Positions 17,557-24,807 of a DNA stretch of 64,000 bases are shown here, in pieces. Under the pieces are notes generated by a model that saw nothing but the letters and a program-made list of their open reading frames with translations, did no database searches and had not been told where the DNA came from. Location: contig WOYE01000009.1 in the NCBI GenBank assembly GCA_009740415.1, positions 310,001-374,000 on the forward strand, in the 5' to 3' direction. Both the position numbers and the translations under genes were made by a program. How positions within the stretch are numbered: position 1 is the stretch's first letter; every line of letters begins with the position of its first letter. This DNA is from Planococcaceae bacterium Storch 2/2-2. GTDB lineage: Bacteria > Bacillota > Bacilli > Bacillales_A > Planococcaceae.

Positions 17557-18210
17557 ATGTTACGAAAAAAAGAGTGGAACATTTGTTTGCAAGCGTTTGA
17601 GGAGATGCACCCTCACGCTCATTGTGAGCTCGTTCACCGGAACCCATTTGAATTGCTCATCGCGACGTTGTTATCGGCACAAGCGACCGATAAGCAAGTG
17701 AATAAAGTGACAGCTTCACTGTTTCAAAAGTATCGCGAACCGGAAGATTTCGTTCATGCGAGCATTGAAGAAATCGAAAACGATATCCGTTCGATCGGAT
17801 TGTATCGAAATAAAGCGAAAAACATTCGGGCGCTCAGTGAAATGTTACTGACCGAGTACGGTGGAGAAGTGCCGCGTGACCGCGACGAGTTAACGAAATT
17901 ACCAGGAGTCGGGCGGAAAACGGCGAACGTCGTCGTGTCGAACGCATTTGGTGTTCCTGCCTTCGCTGTCGATACGCACGTCGAACGTGTAGCGAAGCGA
18001 CTCGGCATGTGCCGATGGAAAGATAATGTCCGTCAAGTCGAGGAGAAATTGACACGTTGGACGCCGGAAGAAGAATGGACGAACACGCACCATCGGATGA
18101 TTTTTTGGGGCCGGTACCATTGCAAAGCGCAACGTCCGAACTGCCCAGAGTGTCCGTTGCTCGACTTATGCCGCGAAGGAAAAAAGCGGATGAAACGTGA
18201 ATACGCATGA
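17557..18210 (+). CDS. nth: endonuclease III
   Basis: Nth is a bifunctional DNA glycosylase/AP lyase removing oxidised pyrimidines. The 217-residue protein has the helix-hairpin-helix LPGVGRKTANVV with the catalytic lysine, the catalytic aspartate in FAVDTHVERVAKR and the C-terminal 4Fe-4S motif C-x6-C-x2-C-x5-C (CKAQRPNCPECPLLDLC). The ATG at 17557 follows AAAGGGAG; longer in-frame readings lie in dnaD. It is convergent with ponA across a bidirectional terminator. ypoC, its usual downstream neighbour, is absent. Confidence 0.96.
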   Translation: MLRKKEWNICLQAFEEMHPHAHCELVHRNPFELLIATLLSAQATDKQVNKVTASLFQKYREPEDFVHASIEEIENDIRSIGLYRNKAKNIRALSEMLLTEYGGEVPRDRDELTKLPGVGRKTANVVVSNAFGVPAFAVDTHVERVAKRLGMCRWKDNVRQVEEKLTRWTPEEEWTNTHHRMIFWGRYHCKAQRPNCPECPLLDLCREGKKRMKREYA

Positions 18211-18212
18211 AG

Positions 18213-18247
18213 AAAAGCCTTGAGGAATTTCCCTCAAGGCTTTTTTT
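18213..18247. terminator. bidirectional terminator between nth and ponA
   Basis: GCCTTGAGG / CCTCAAGGC perfect stem with an AATTTC loop, flanked by AAAA on the left and seven T on the right, so it can stop transcription from both converging operons. Confidence 0.9.
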
Positions 18248-18253
18248 AGTTGA

Positions 18254-20656
18254 TCATGACTCAGCACTTTGTTCCGTTTCACCGCTCGGTGTTGTCGGCT
18301 GTGGAACCGGCGCAGGCTCTGGTGTTGGAGCAGGCGCTGGTTCAGGTGCGGGCTCTGGTGCTGGTGGAGTCGGTTGTGGCGTTGGATCCGGTTGTTCCGG
18401 TTGTGGTGCCGGTTCAGGAGTTGGAGTCGGCTCCGGTTGCTCCGGTTGTTCAATGGAAGGCTCTTCGTCCGTCTCATTGCCCTCCGCATCCTCTTCCGTT
18501 TCCGTGCCATCTTCTTCCTCATCTTCAACAGGTGTTTCTTCTTCTTCTATTTCTTCTTCTTTCGGTTGTTCGATTTCATCGTCGCGTTTTGGTTTCGACG
18601 GTTTTTCCGCACGAATCGTCGGTGCCGTTCCCGCTACGAACAATTCGGTCGTCGCACCTGCTGAACCTGGAGAAGCGAGAGCGAGTGGAATCGATCCGTA
18701 CAAGACGGTTCGTTCTTCAACCGTTGGTGGACGTGTCATCCGTTCAGAACCGTATGAAGTTTCGCTCATGACGATTCTAAATAAGTTTTGAGGGACGTGT
18801 CGTCCTTGTTCATACGTCGTGATCGGGTCGGTGTAGTTTTTATACCCACCCCATGCAGCAACTGTATACTTTGATGAATAGCCAGCGAACCACGTAGCAG
18901 GTACGTCGGAAGCTTTCATATTGTATTTTTCTAAAATTTCTTGAGGGTAGTCGGTCGTTCCTGTTTTACCCGCAAGGTCGATGCCAGGAACGTTCGCGAG
19001 TTGCCCTGTTCCTTTCGTTAATACGTCGCGTAACATATCCGTTACCATATAAGCCGTTGAATCGGCCATCGCCATTTTAGAAGCTGGCTTCAAGTCGAGC
19101 GTTTCGCCGTTCGGGTGGACGATTTTTTTCACCGCATACGGTTTCGTATACGTACCGCCATTTCCGAATGCTGCGTAAGCGCCTGCCATTTCAACGGTCG
19201 AGAAGTTGTATTCTCCTCCGCCGAGGGCGTTCGAAGCGTCCATCTCTTTATATTTCAAACCGAGATTTCCTGCGAACTGCTTCGCGTTCGTCACTCCGAC
19301 TTCTTCGAACGCTTTCACCGCAGGGATATTTCGTGAGCGAGCGAGTGCATCGCGCATCGTCAACGCCCCTTGGTACATGCCGTCGACGTTTTGAATCGAT
19401 TTGTTCGTCCCGCGGTATTGGTACGGTTCGTCGACGAGTGTCGTTCCGGTCGACCAGTTTAAATATTCGATCGCTGGACCGTAAACGAGAATCGGTTTAA
19501 TGATCGAGCCTGGCTGTGCGTTCGGTTTCGTTGCAAAGTTAAAGTTTCGTCCCGAGTAGTTTCGCCCACCACCGACTGCGACGATCGCACTCGTTGCAGT
19601 GTCGAGAACGGTCATACCAGCCTCCATCTCAGGCGACTCGTACAGTTCATCTAAATTGATCGCACGTTCGACCGATTGTTGAACGTCAGGGTCGAGTGAT
19701 GTATGAACGGTGACACCTTCTGCGAGCATGTCGATCAATCCAGCTTCTTCAATTTCATTTAAGACGACGTCGACATACGCTGGATATTTCGTCTGTTCGG
19801 CGAGTTGCCCGCCACCTTCTGCGAGCGTCGACTCGACAGGTGTATTGATCGAAGCGTTCATCTGTTCTTCCGTAATTTTACCGTGTTTATTCATGAGCAT
19901 TAACACGGTATCTCTCCGTTTTTTCGCTTGTTCCGGATGTTGGAACGGGTTGTACGCGTTCGGTGACTGCGGAAGACCGGCTAATAAAGCCGCTTCGTGC
20001 GGTTCCAATTCCGCAAGCGGTTTATCAAAGAAATATTCCGCTCCTGTACCGAAACCGTAAACCGATCCGCTCATGAGCACTTTGTTGAAGTACATTTCAA
20101 AAATTTCTTCTTTCGTAAACTTCCGTTCAAGTTGGATCGAGAGCCACGCTTCTTGCGCTTTTCGTTTTAACGTTTTGTCGCTCCAATCGAACGAGTTTTT
20201 AATCACTTGTTGCGTCAATGTAGAAGCCCCTTGCGAACCGAATCCGTCTCGGACGTTCGCAACGACGGCTCCACCGAGTCGCCAAAAGTCGATGCCGTGG
20301 TGGTCAAAAAATCGAGCATCTTCCGTCGATAAAATGGCATCTCTCATCAACTCAGGAATGTCTTCATAATGAACGAATTCTCGTCGTTCGACACCGAATT
20401 CCATAATGAGATCGCCATTTTTATCGACGATTTGACTCGTTAACGGATCTTTTAATAATTGTTCGTCGAGTTTCGGAGCGGTCGCTACGTAGTAGCCGAA
20501 AAAACTAGCGCCGACGACGACGAGAAGAAGCGCGAGGAGAAGGCCGTAACGTATCAATTTTCGTACGATCGGTCGTCCTTGCTTCGGCTTTTTTTCTCGT
20601 TTCGGACGTTTCTTATTTTTTAAGCGTTCTACACGCGATTTCGTTTCTTGCGTCAT
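18254..20656 (-). CDS. ponA: class A penicillin-binding protein 1 (PBP1)
   Basis: This 800-residue bifunctional peptidoglycan synthase has a basic cytoplasmic tail (1-33) and a membrane anchor at about 36-56. The glycosyltransferase has catalytic Glu112 in STEDARFFDHHGID and GASTLTQQ. The transpeptidase has S384-x-x-K (GSIIKP), S441-R-N and KTG at 564-566. The C-terminus is a long disordered tail: acidic Glu/Asp-rich from about 693 to 735, then Pro/Glu/Gln-rich to the end, a repeat-like region encoded by GC-rich triplets. It is cotranscribed after recU (four-base overlap). Confidence 0.96.
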   Translation of the reverse strand: MTQETKSRVERLKNKKRPKREKKPKQGRPIVRKLIRYGLLLALLLVVVGASFFGYYVATAPKLDEQLLKDPLTSQIVDKNGDLIMEFGVERREFVHYEDIPELMRDAILSTEDARFFDHHGIDFWRLGGAVVANVRDGFGSQGASTLTQQVIKNSFDWSDKTLKRKAQEAWLSIQLERKFTKEEIFEMYFNKVLMSGSVYGFGTGAEYFFDKPLAELEPHEAALLAGLPQSPNAYNPFQHPEQAKKRRDTVLMLMNKHGKITEEQMNASINTPVESTLAEGGGQLAEQTKYPAYVDVVLNEIEEAGLIDMLAEGVTVHTSLDPDVQQSVERAINLDELYESPEMEAGMTVLDTATSAIVAVGGGRNYSGRNFNFATKPNAQPGSIIKPILVYGPAIEYLNWSTGTTLVDEPYQYRGTNKSIQNVDGMYQGALTMRDALARSRNIPAVKAFEEVGVTNAKQFAGNLGLKYKEMDASNALGGGEYNFSTVEMAGAYAAFGNGGTYTKPYAVKKIVHPNGETLDLKPASKMAMADSTAYMVTDMLRDVLTKGTGQLANVPGIDLAGKTGTTDYPQEILEKYNMKASDVPATWFAGYSSKYTVAAWGGYKNYTDPITTYEQGRHVPQNLFRIVMSETSYGSERMTRPPTVEERTVLYGSIPLALASPGSAGATTELFVAGTAPTIRAEKPSKPKRDDEIEQPKEEEIEEEETPVEDEEEDGTETEEDAEGNETDEEPSIEQPEQPEPTPTPEPAPQPEQPDPTPQPTPPAPEPAPEPAPAPTPEPAPVPQPTTPSGETEQSAES

Positions 20657-21267
20657 TTTTCATTACCTCTCTTTTCGTTCACATATCGCTCGACAGCCTG
20701 TAAATAAGGAAGGCGTGGTTGATAGTGAAGGGTGAGCTCATAAGCTCGTCGTTCCATTTCTTGCAAAGTGATCGATTTTCGCCCGCCATCGAGCATCCGT
20801 TGCCAAAAAGGATAAAAGTCGTCAAAAAACAAGGCGAAATACCGTTCGAGTGTCGTCCATTTCACGATGAAAAATACGATCCCACCGTGGGTATGAACAC
20901 GTTTCATATGTTCGACTTGATGGTCATGGATGTTTTGAAGCGGGAAGGACGTTTTATTTTTCGTTTCCTTCGCTTCAAAGTCCAAATGCCATCCGTTCCA
21001 TACACCGTTGTAGTCAGTCGTAGAAGGGGTTCGAAAATACGCTTCTGTAATGCGTGCGGCGCTTCGTTTCGGATAGTGAACGTCGACGATTTGAATCGGG
21101 GTCGGTTTTTTATGAACGACCGCTTCGCCACTCGCTACGTAAAACGTATTCGTCGTATTCAACTCATCTTCGAGCGACTGTCCACGGTTGGAAAAAGTAG
21201 TCGGTTGCTGGTTGGCTAGCACTCGCTCCTTGCGCTCGTAACGCTTTCCGTTCGGATAACGGATCAA
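20653..21267 (-). CDS. recU: Holliday junction resolvase RecU
   Basis: RecU cleaves Holliday junctions and cooperates with RuvAB and RecA in recombination and chromosome segregation. The 204-residue protein carries SNRGQSLEDELN, the active-site aspartate in TDYNGVW and the E-x-K of LDFEAKETKNKTSFPL, plus DHQVEHM. The TTG at 21267 is preferred over the GTG nine bases upstream because it gives MIRYPNGK, the normal family start, with TGAGGTG correctly placed. An inverted repeat ACTTCG-TCAC-CGAAGT lies just upstream (about 21291-21306). recU-ponA order is conserved in Bacilli. Confidence 0.94.
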   Translation of the reverse strand: MIRYPNGKRYERKERVLANQQPTTFSNRGQSLEDELNTTNTFYVASGEAVVHKKPTPIQIVDVHYPKRSAARITEAYFRTPSTTDYNGVWNGWHLDFEAKETKNKTSFPLQNIHDHQVEHMKRVHTHGGIVFFIVKWTTLERYFALFFDDFYPFWQRMLDGGRKSITLQEMERRAYELTLHYQPRLPYLQAVERYVNEKRGNEK

Positions 21268-21306
21268 TGCAATCACCTCACTTGTTCAAATTACTTCGTC
21301 ACCGAA

Positions 21307-21851
21307 GTTATACGATAGGACGATTGTTCAAAAAAAGTGTTCCAATTGAAATACGAACAGATGTTTTTGTTTTTAGAACGTAAATCATTGTAACATATCG
21401 TTTCTATTGTCGTCTAAAAAAAGTTATAGTTTAGACGAAAGTAGTAGAAACCTTGCTATAGAGCCATTTTGGATGAAAATTATTAAAGTAAACGCCATTT
21501 CAATGACAAAGTCATAAAAATAAGATGAAGTGAGCGAACGACGTATTCCTATTATTATCGACGCGACGTGTCATTTTTTGAGCGACGTCGTAACAAACAT
21601 GGAAAAGAGCTGAGTAGACAAAAACGGAAAGGAATGACTCATTCTATTCGACCATTGCTTCTTTTAAGGTCGGTCGATCCGATGAACTCCTCGTTGCAAT
21701 GAATTTAGAAGAGACAGTCTTCTTATTTCCTAAGTCGCACCTCATCAAACAACGACCGCTCTTTCCGATGGAAAACGCGTACAATGTCGTCACCGGAGTG
21801 AGAAAACGTCGCTATTAGGAGAAGGATAGAGAACGTACGTTCTGTTTTAGG
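21307..21851. other. gene-poor, AT-rich stretch without a convincing gene
   Basis: About 550 bases contain only short frames on either strand. On the plus strand a 39-codon frame at about 21700-21819 reads like a fragment (PMENAYNVVTGVRKRRY), faintly recalling the start of AAA-type ATPases with a VTGVR motif, and ends at a TAG. This could be a decayed gene or chance. It is more AT-rich than its neighbours and includes the recU promoter region near its left end. Confidence 0.4.
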
Positions 21852-21884
21852 GTAAAAGAAAATGCACATACAATATGTGCATTT
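21852..21884 (-). terminator. terminator read on the minus strand
   Basis: Perfect 11-bp stem AAATGCACATA / TATGTGCATTT with a three-base loop; on the minus strand it is followed by TTCTTTT. It would end transcription of the small broken gene at 21940-22086. Confidence 0.75.
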
Positions 21885-21939
21885 GGTGAACAACGGATAT
21901 TTAAATGAAGGTTCGATTCGGCAAATCGTTGACGAGCTA

Positions 21940-22086
21940 TTAGTTAGCGAACGTCGTATTTCGAGCTTTCCAATCTTCCACTTTAATGAAGACCTAAAAT
22001 CCGTAAATGCCAAGTGTAATAACGGTTAAAAACCACCATTTGATCCCATGTCCGAACCATCCAATCGCCGATCCGTTAAATTTCAT
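21940..22086 (-). pseudogene. small membrane protein with in-frame TAG (DUF898-like motif)
   Basis: Minus-strand ATG at 22086 follows GGGAGAAGT and encodes 30 residues ending ...VITLGIYGF, then TAG. Reading through the TAG in the same frame continues VFIKVEDWKARNTTFAN and stops at 21940. Families with the TLGIYxFW-x-I-K-x-x-x-W pattern (DUF898-like small membrane proteins) have a nearly invariant Trp just where the TAG sits, so a TGG-to-TAG nonsense change is the simplest reading. A terminator lies 56 bases downstream. It is a pseudogene, a 30-residue peptide, or a readthrough case. Confidence 0.6.
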
Positions 22087-22118
22087 ACTTCTCCCTTCAT
22101 TGAGCAAAAACGTATAAA

Positions 22119-22146
22119 TTGATGCGGTACGAGTCGCTTCTATATT
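22119..22146 (+). promoter_or_regulatory. promoter for yppE-gpsB
   Basis: TTGATG (22119-22124), a 16-base spacer and TATATT (22141-22146), 42 bases before the yppE ATG. Confidence 0.55.
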
Positions 22147-22187
22147 GAACATTTGGTACACTGTTGAAGGAAGGGAAGGTGTTTATG

Positions 22188-22556
22188 ATGGAACAAGCGA
22201 TACGAGAGACAGAGCGGATGCTCACACTTCTTCAAATGTGTAATGATCGTTTCAACGATGTGAAAGAACGAAAAACGACGTACTCGTTTGAAGAAGTCGT
22301 TCAGCCATTCGTCCGTGAAGCGGATGAACAAATTGCTTCGTGGTACGAATGTGCACAGAAGGCTCAACGCACATACTCCCTTCAATACGTTCAACGTAAA
22401 CATATTGACGAGACGAAACAAGCGATGGAGCAACTCGTCGTTCAGTCGTTCTTTTTAGCAACGAGCCGAGCGATGTACAAACGTACGGCTCAAGCGAATG
22501 AATACCGATTGAAAACATTGCTCGACGCATTGCAACGTGTGCGAACGAATGAATAG
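22188..22556 (+). CDS. yppE: YppE-like DUF1798 protein
   Basis: This 122-residue, probably all-helical protein resembles YppE/DUF1798. The family pattern is visible: Y-S-F-E-x-V-V-x-P-F-V followed by D-E-x-I-A-x-W, YVQRKHIDETK and L-V-V-Q-S-F. Function is unknown. The ATG at 22188 has AAGGTG six bases ahead; ATG 22185 is an alternative. Its end overlaps the region where the first gpsB-type gene begins. Location between recU-ponA and gpsB agrees with B. subtilis. Confidence 0.7.
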   Translation: MEQAIRETERMLTLLQMCNDRFNDVKERKTTYSFEEVVQPFVREADEQIASWYECAQKAQRTYSLQYVQRKHIDETKQAMEQLVVQSFFLATSRAMYKRTAQANEYRLKTLLDALQRVRTNE

Positions 22557-22575
22557 AAGTAAAAAAAGAAAGCGA

Positions 22576-22791
22576 ATGAGTAGAACGATGACGCGAGGTA
22601 GACAATGTAACGTAACTCCGATGGACATTTATGAAAAACAATTTGCGATGAAGTGGAACGGTTACCATCCGGTCGACGTCGATGAGTTTTTAGATGTGAT
22701 CATTCAAGATTATGAACGGATGATCGAGCGGGTGGAACGACTCGAGCGCGAAGTGAAACAGCTGAAAAAAAGAGAGGTGGTAGTGAAATGA
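22576..22791 (+). CDS. short GpsB/DivIVA-domain paralogue
   Basis: The predicted protein is 71 residues and matches the N-terminal membrane-binding/coiled-coil part of GpsB: PMDIYEKQF, then GYHPVDVDEFLDVIIQDYE and a coiled coil RVERLEREVKQLKKRE. It stops before the C-terminal multimerising segment present in the neighbouring full-length gpsB. Near-identity of the DVDEFLD-x-IIQDY block in both genes suggests tandem duplication. The start is uncertain: ATG 22576 has only a weak purine-rich site, and ATG 22549 or 22588 are alternatives. The stop overlaps the gpsB ATG (ATGA), so the two are coupled. Confidence 0.75.
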   Translation: MSRTMTRGRQCNVTPMDIYEKQFAMKWNGYHPVDVDEFLDVIIQDYERMIERVERLEREVKQLKKREVVVK

Positions 22792-23075
22792 ACATTCAAC
22801 TGGACGTACATACTATTTTTAATAAAGAATTTCGAACAGCGTTACGTGGGTACGACAAAGAAGATGTCGATGAATTTTTAGATTTAATCATTCAAGATTA
22901 CGATGCGTTCAATCAACGGATCGAACAATTAGAGCGTGAAGTGGCTCAGTTGAAACAATACGCGTCGAAACAATCCGAGCGCCCTCAGCCGTCACCAGCC
23001 AATTATGATATTTTACGTCGCCTCGCTCATTTAGAAAATCACGTATTCGGCGATAAATTAAATGGGAACGAATAA
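22788..23075 (+). CDS. gpsB: cell-cycle protein GpsB
   Basis: GpsB is a DivIVA-like adaptor that shuttles PBP1 between side wall and septum. This 95-residue protein is full length: N-terminal lipid-binding domain with EFRTALRGYDKEDVDEFLDLIIQDYD, a coiled coil (RIEQLEREVAQLKQ), a variable linker, and the C-terminal NYDILRRLAHLENHVFGDKL, which is diagnostic. AGAGGTGG precedes the ATG. Its PBP1 client (ponA) lies 2.1 kb away. Confidence 0.95.
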   Translation: MNIQLDVHTIFNKEFRTALRGYDKEDVDEFLDLIIQDYDAFNQRIEQLEREVAQLKQYASKQSERPQPSPANYDILRRLAHLENHVFGDKLNGNE

Positions 23076-23076
23076 G

Positions 23077-23105
23077 TTGAAAAGTGAGTGATCTTTCGCT
23101 ATGAT
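23077..23105 (+). promoter_or_regulatory. promoter of rnpB
   Basis: TTGAAA (23077-23082), 17 bases, TATGAT (23100-23105), placed about 8 bases before the 5' end of the RNase P RNA. Confidence 0.8.
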
Positions 23106-23112
23106 AGTAGAG

Positions 23113-23525
23113 TTGCTATCGAGTGACTGACGTAATCGCTGCGGTACGTTCGTATCGTAGAGGAAAGTCCATGCTCACACGGCCTGAGATGGCCGTAGTG
23201 TTCGTGCTAGTCGAAACAACGAGGCTAGGCAACGGTGACGTTGACGGCGAGATGAAGTCCTACGGCTTTGCTACGGATGAGCATCTCTGAACAGTGCCAC
23301 AGAGACGAGGCCGCCTGGAAACAGTCGGATTGGAACGCGGTAAACCCCACGAGTGAGAAACCCAAATTTAGGTAGGGGCACTTTTCGCCGCGGAAATGAA
23401 CGTAGGCGAAGAGGCGGGCTGCGCGAGCAGTCATGCAGACAGATGATTACACCCGAGTACGAGGCGCGAGCCGTTTGAGTACAGAGGAACAGAACATGGC
23501 TTATGACGTCACTCGGTAGCGTCAC
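23113..23525 (+). ncRNA. rnpB: RNase P RNA, type B
   Basis: Catalytic RNA that matures tRNA 5' ends. Universal core blocks are present: GAGGAAAGTCCATGCTC near 23160, AACAGTGCCACAGAGACGA near 23290, GGAACGCGGTAAACCCC near 23330, GAGAAACCCAAATTTAGGTA near 23353, and the 3' ACAGAACATGGCTTA (P4 strand) near 23490. The 5' CTATCGAGTGAC pairs with the 3' GTCACTCGGTAG to form P1. Layout matches the Bacillus-type (type B) RNA, and gpsB-rnpB adjacency is conserved. Exact ends are estimated. Confidence 0.95.
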
Positions 23526-23537
23526 TTTACAATGAAC

Positions 23538-23565
23538 GCTCTCCCATTCGGAGAGCTTTTCTTTT
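23538..23565 (+). terminator. terminator of rnpB
   Basis: GCTCTCC / GGAGAGC stem with a CATTC-like loop, then TTTTCTTTT. It excludes the upstream in-frame start for the next gene. Confidence 0.85.
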
Positions 23566-23591
23566 CAATAGATCAATTAGGAGGAACTTTC

Positions 23592-24722
23592 ATGACACAA
23601 TATGAACTCGTCGCAACAGCAGCGATGGGCCTTGAATCGCTCGTAGCCGATGAGATACGAGAATTAGGCTACAAACCGCGTACGGAAAATGGGAAAGTGT
23701 ATTTTCAAGGGGACGAGCGAGCAATCGCACGTGCGAATATGTGGTGTCGCGTAGCGGACCGTATTCGTATCGTCGTCGGCCAATTTAAAGCGACGACGTT
23801 CGACCAATTGTTTGAAGGCGTTAAGGCGCTTCCGTGGGAACAGTACATGCCAGTCGATGCGACGTTTCCTGTGCAAGGAAAGTCGGTCAAATCGAAACTG
23901 TTTTCGGTTCCGGATTGCCAAGCGATTACGAAAAAAGCGGTGGCAGAACGGATGAAGCAAGCGTACCATCGTCTCGGGTTTTTAGAAGAGACGGGTCCTT
24001 TATACAAATTGGAAGTGTCGATTTTGAAAGACGTCGCGACGTTGACGATCGATACGAGCGGTGTCGGTCTTCATAAACGGGGCTACCGTGGAGAACAAGG
24101 GGGCGCGCCGTTGAAAGAGACGTTAGCTGCTGCACTCGTCCGTTTGACACGGTGGACGCCGGATCGTCCATTCGTTGATCCGTTTTGCGGGTCGGGGACG
24201 ATTCCGATCGAAGCGGCGATGATCGGGCAAAATTTAGCACCCGGTTACAACCGTAACTTTTTATGCGAAGAGTGGCCGTTTATGAAAAAAGACGTGTGGG
24301 ACATCGTGGAAGAAGAAGTCGAAGACGTTGCGAACTATGACATTCCACTCGACATTACCGGTTCGGACGTCGATGGGCGAATGATCCGCATTGCGAAAGA
24401 TAACGCGTTAGAAGCGGGATTCCCAGATGATATCATTCAGTGGAAACAACGGGATGTTGCAGATTTAACAGTCGAAGGGTTAAATGGCGTTCTCGTCGGA
24501 AACCCACCGTACGGTGAACGTCTCGGTGAAGTGGAAGAAGCAGAAGAACATGCACGTTTGCTCGGCAATATTATGTATCACCATCCATCATGGAGCGTGT
24601 ACATTTTAACGTCACTTGAAAACTTCGAAGACGTATACGGTCGAAAAGCGACGAAAAAACGTAAGTTGTTCAACGGTTTCATTCGTACCGATTACTATCA
24701 ATATTGGGGTAAAAAAATGTAA
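23592..24722 (+). CDS. ypsC: 23S rRNA (guanine-N2) methyltransferase, RlmL-like YpsC
   Basis: This 376-residue SAM-dependent methyltransferase has an N-terminal THUMP domain (about 45-155) that binds RNA and a Rossmann methyltransferase domain with VDPFCGSGTIPIEAA (motif I region) and the catalytic NPPYGERLG, typical of N2-guanine methylases. It is predicted to modify 23S rRNA like the N-terminal half of RlmL. The start at 23592 (after TTAGGAGGAAC) is used; extending to 23532 would cross the rnpB terminator. Conserved neighbour of rnpB in Bacilli. Confidence 0.92.
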   Translation: MTQYELVATAAMGLESLVADEIRELGYKPRTENGKVYFQGDERAIARANMWCRVADRIRIVVGQFKATTFDQLFEGVKALPWEQYMPVDATFPVQGKSVKSKLFSVPDCQAITKKAVAERMKQAYHRLGFLEETGPLYKLEVSILKDVATLTIDTSGVGLHKRGYRGEQGGAPLKETLAAALVRLTRWTPDRPFVDPFCGSGTIPIEAAMIGQNLAPGYNRNFLCEEWPFMKKDVWDIVEEEVEDVANYDIPLDITGSDVDGRMIRIAKDNALEAGFPDDIIQWKQRDVADLTVEGLNGVLVGNPPYGERLGEVEEAEEHARLLGNIMYHHPSWSVYILTSLENFEDVYGRKATKKRKLFNGFIRTDYYQYWGKKM

Positions 24723-24734
24723 CAGCACTGAAAG

Positions 24735-24768
24735 CGAACACTTTGCGTGAAGCAAAGGTTCGTTTTCG
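24735..24768 (+). terminator. probable terminator after ypsC
   Basis: CGAAC-a-CTTTGC pairs with GCAAAG-GTTCG (one bulged A) and is followed by TTTTCG. Confidence 0.6.
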
Positions 24769-24807
24769 TCGTTTTACGCATTACACATTATGCAAGGAGG
24801 GTGCACG

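Noticed and set aside
18207-18791. Plus-strand frames (Gly/Ser/Val- or Arg/Leu-rich) opposite the end of ponA
   Set aside because: They mirror the triplet-repetitive DNA encoding the PBP1 tail; all frames are open there because of composition, and they have no ribosome sites.
21723-22013. 96-codon minus-strand frame
   Set aside because: It lies out of frame across the terminator hairpin and the small TLGIYGF pseudogene, has no ribosome site and is not protein-like.
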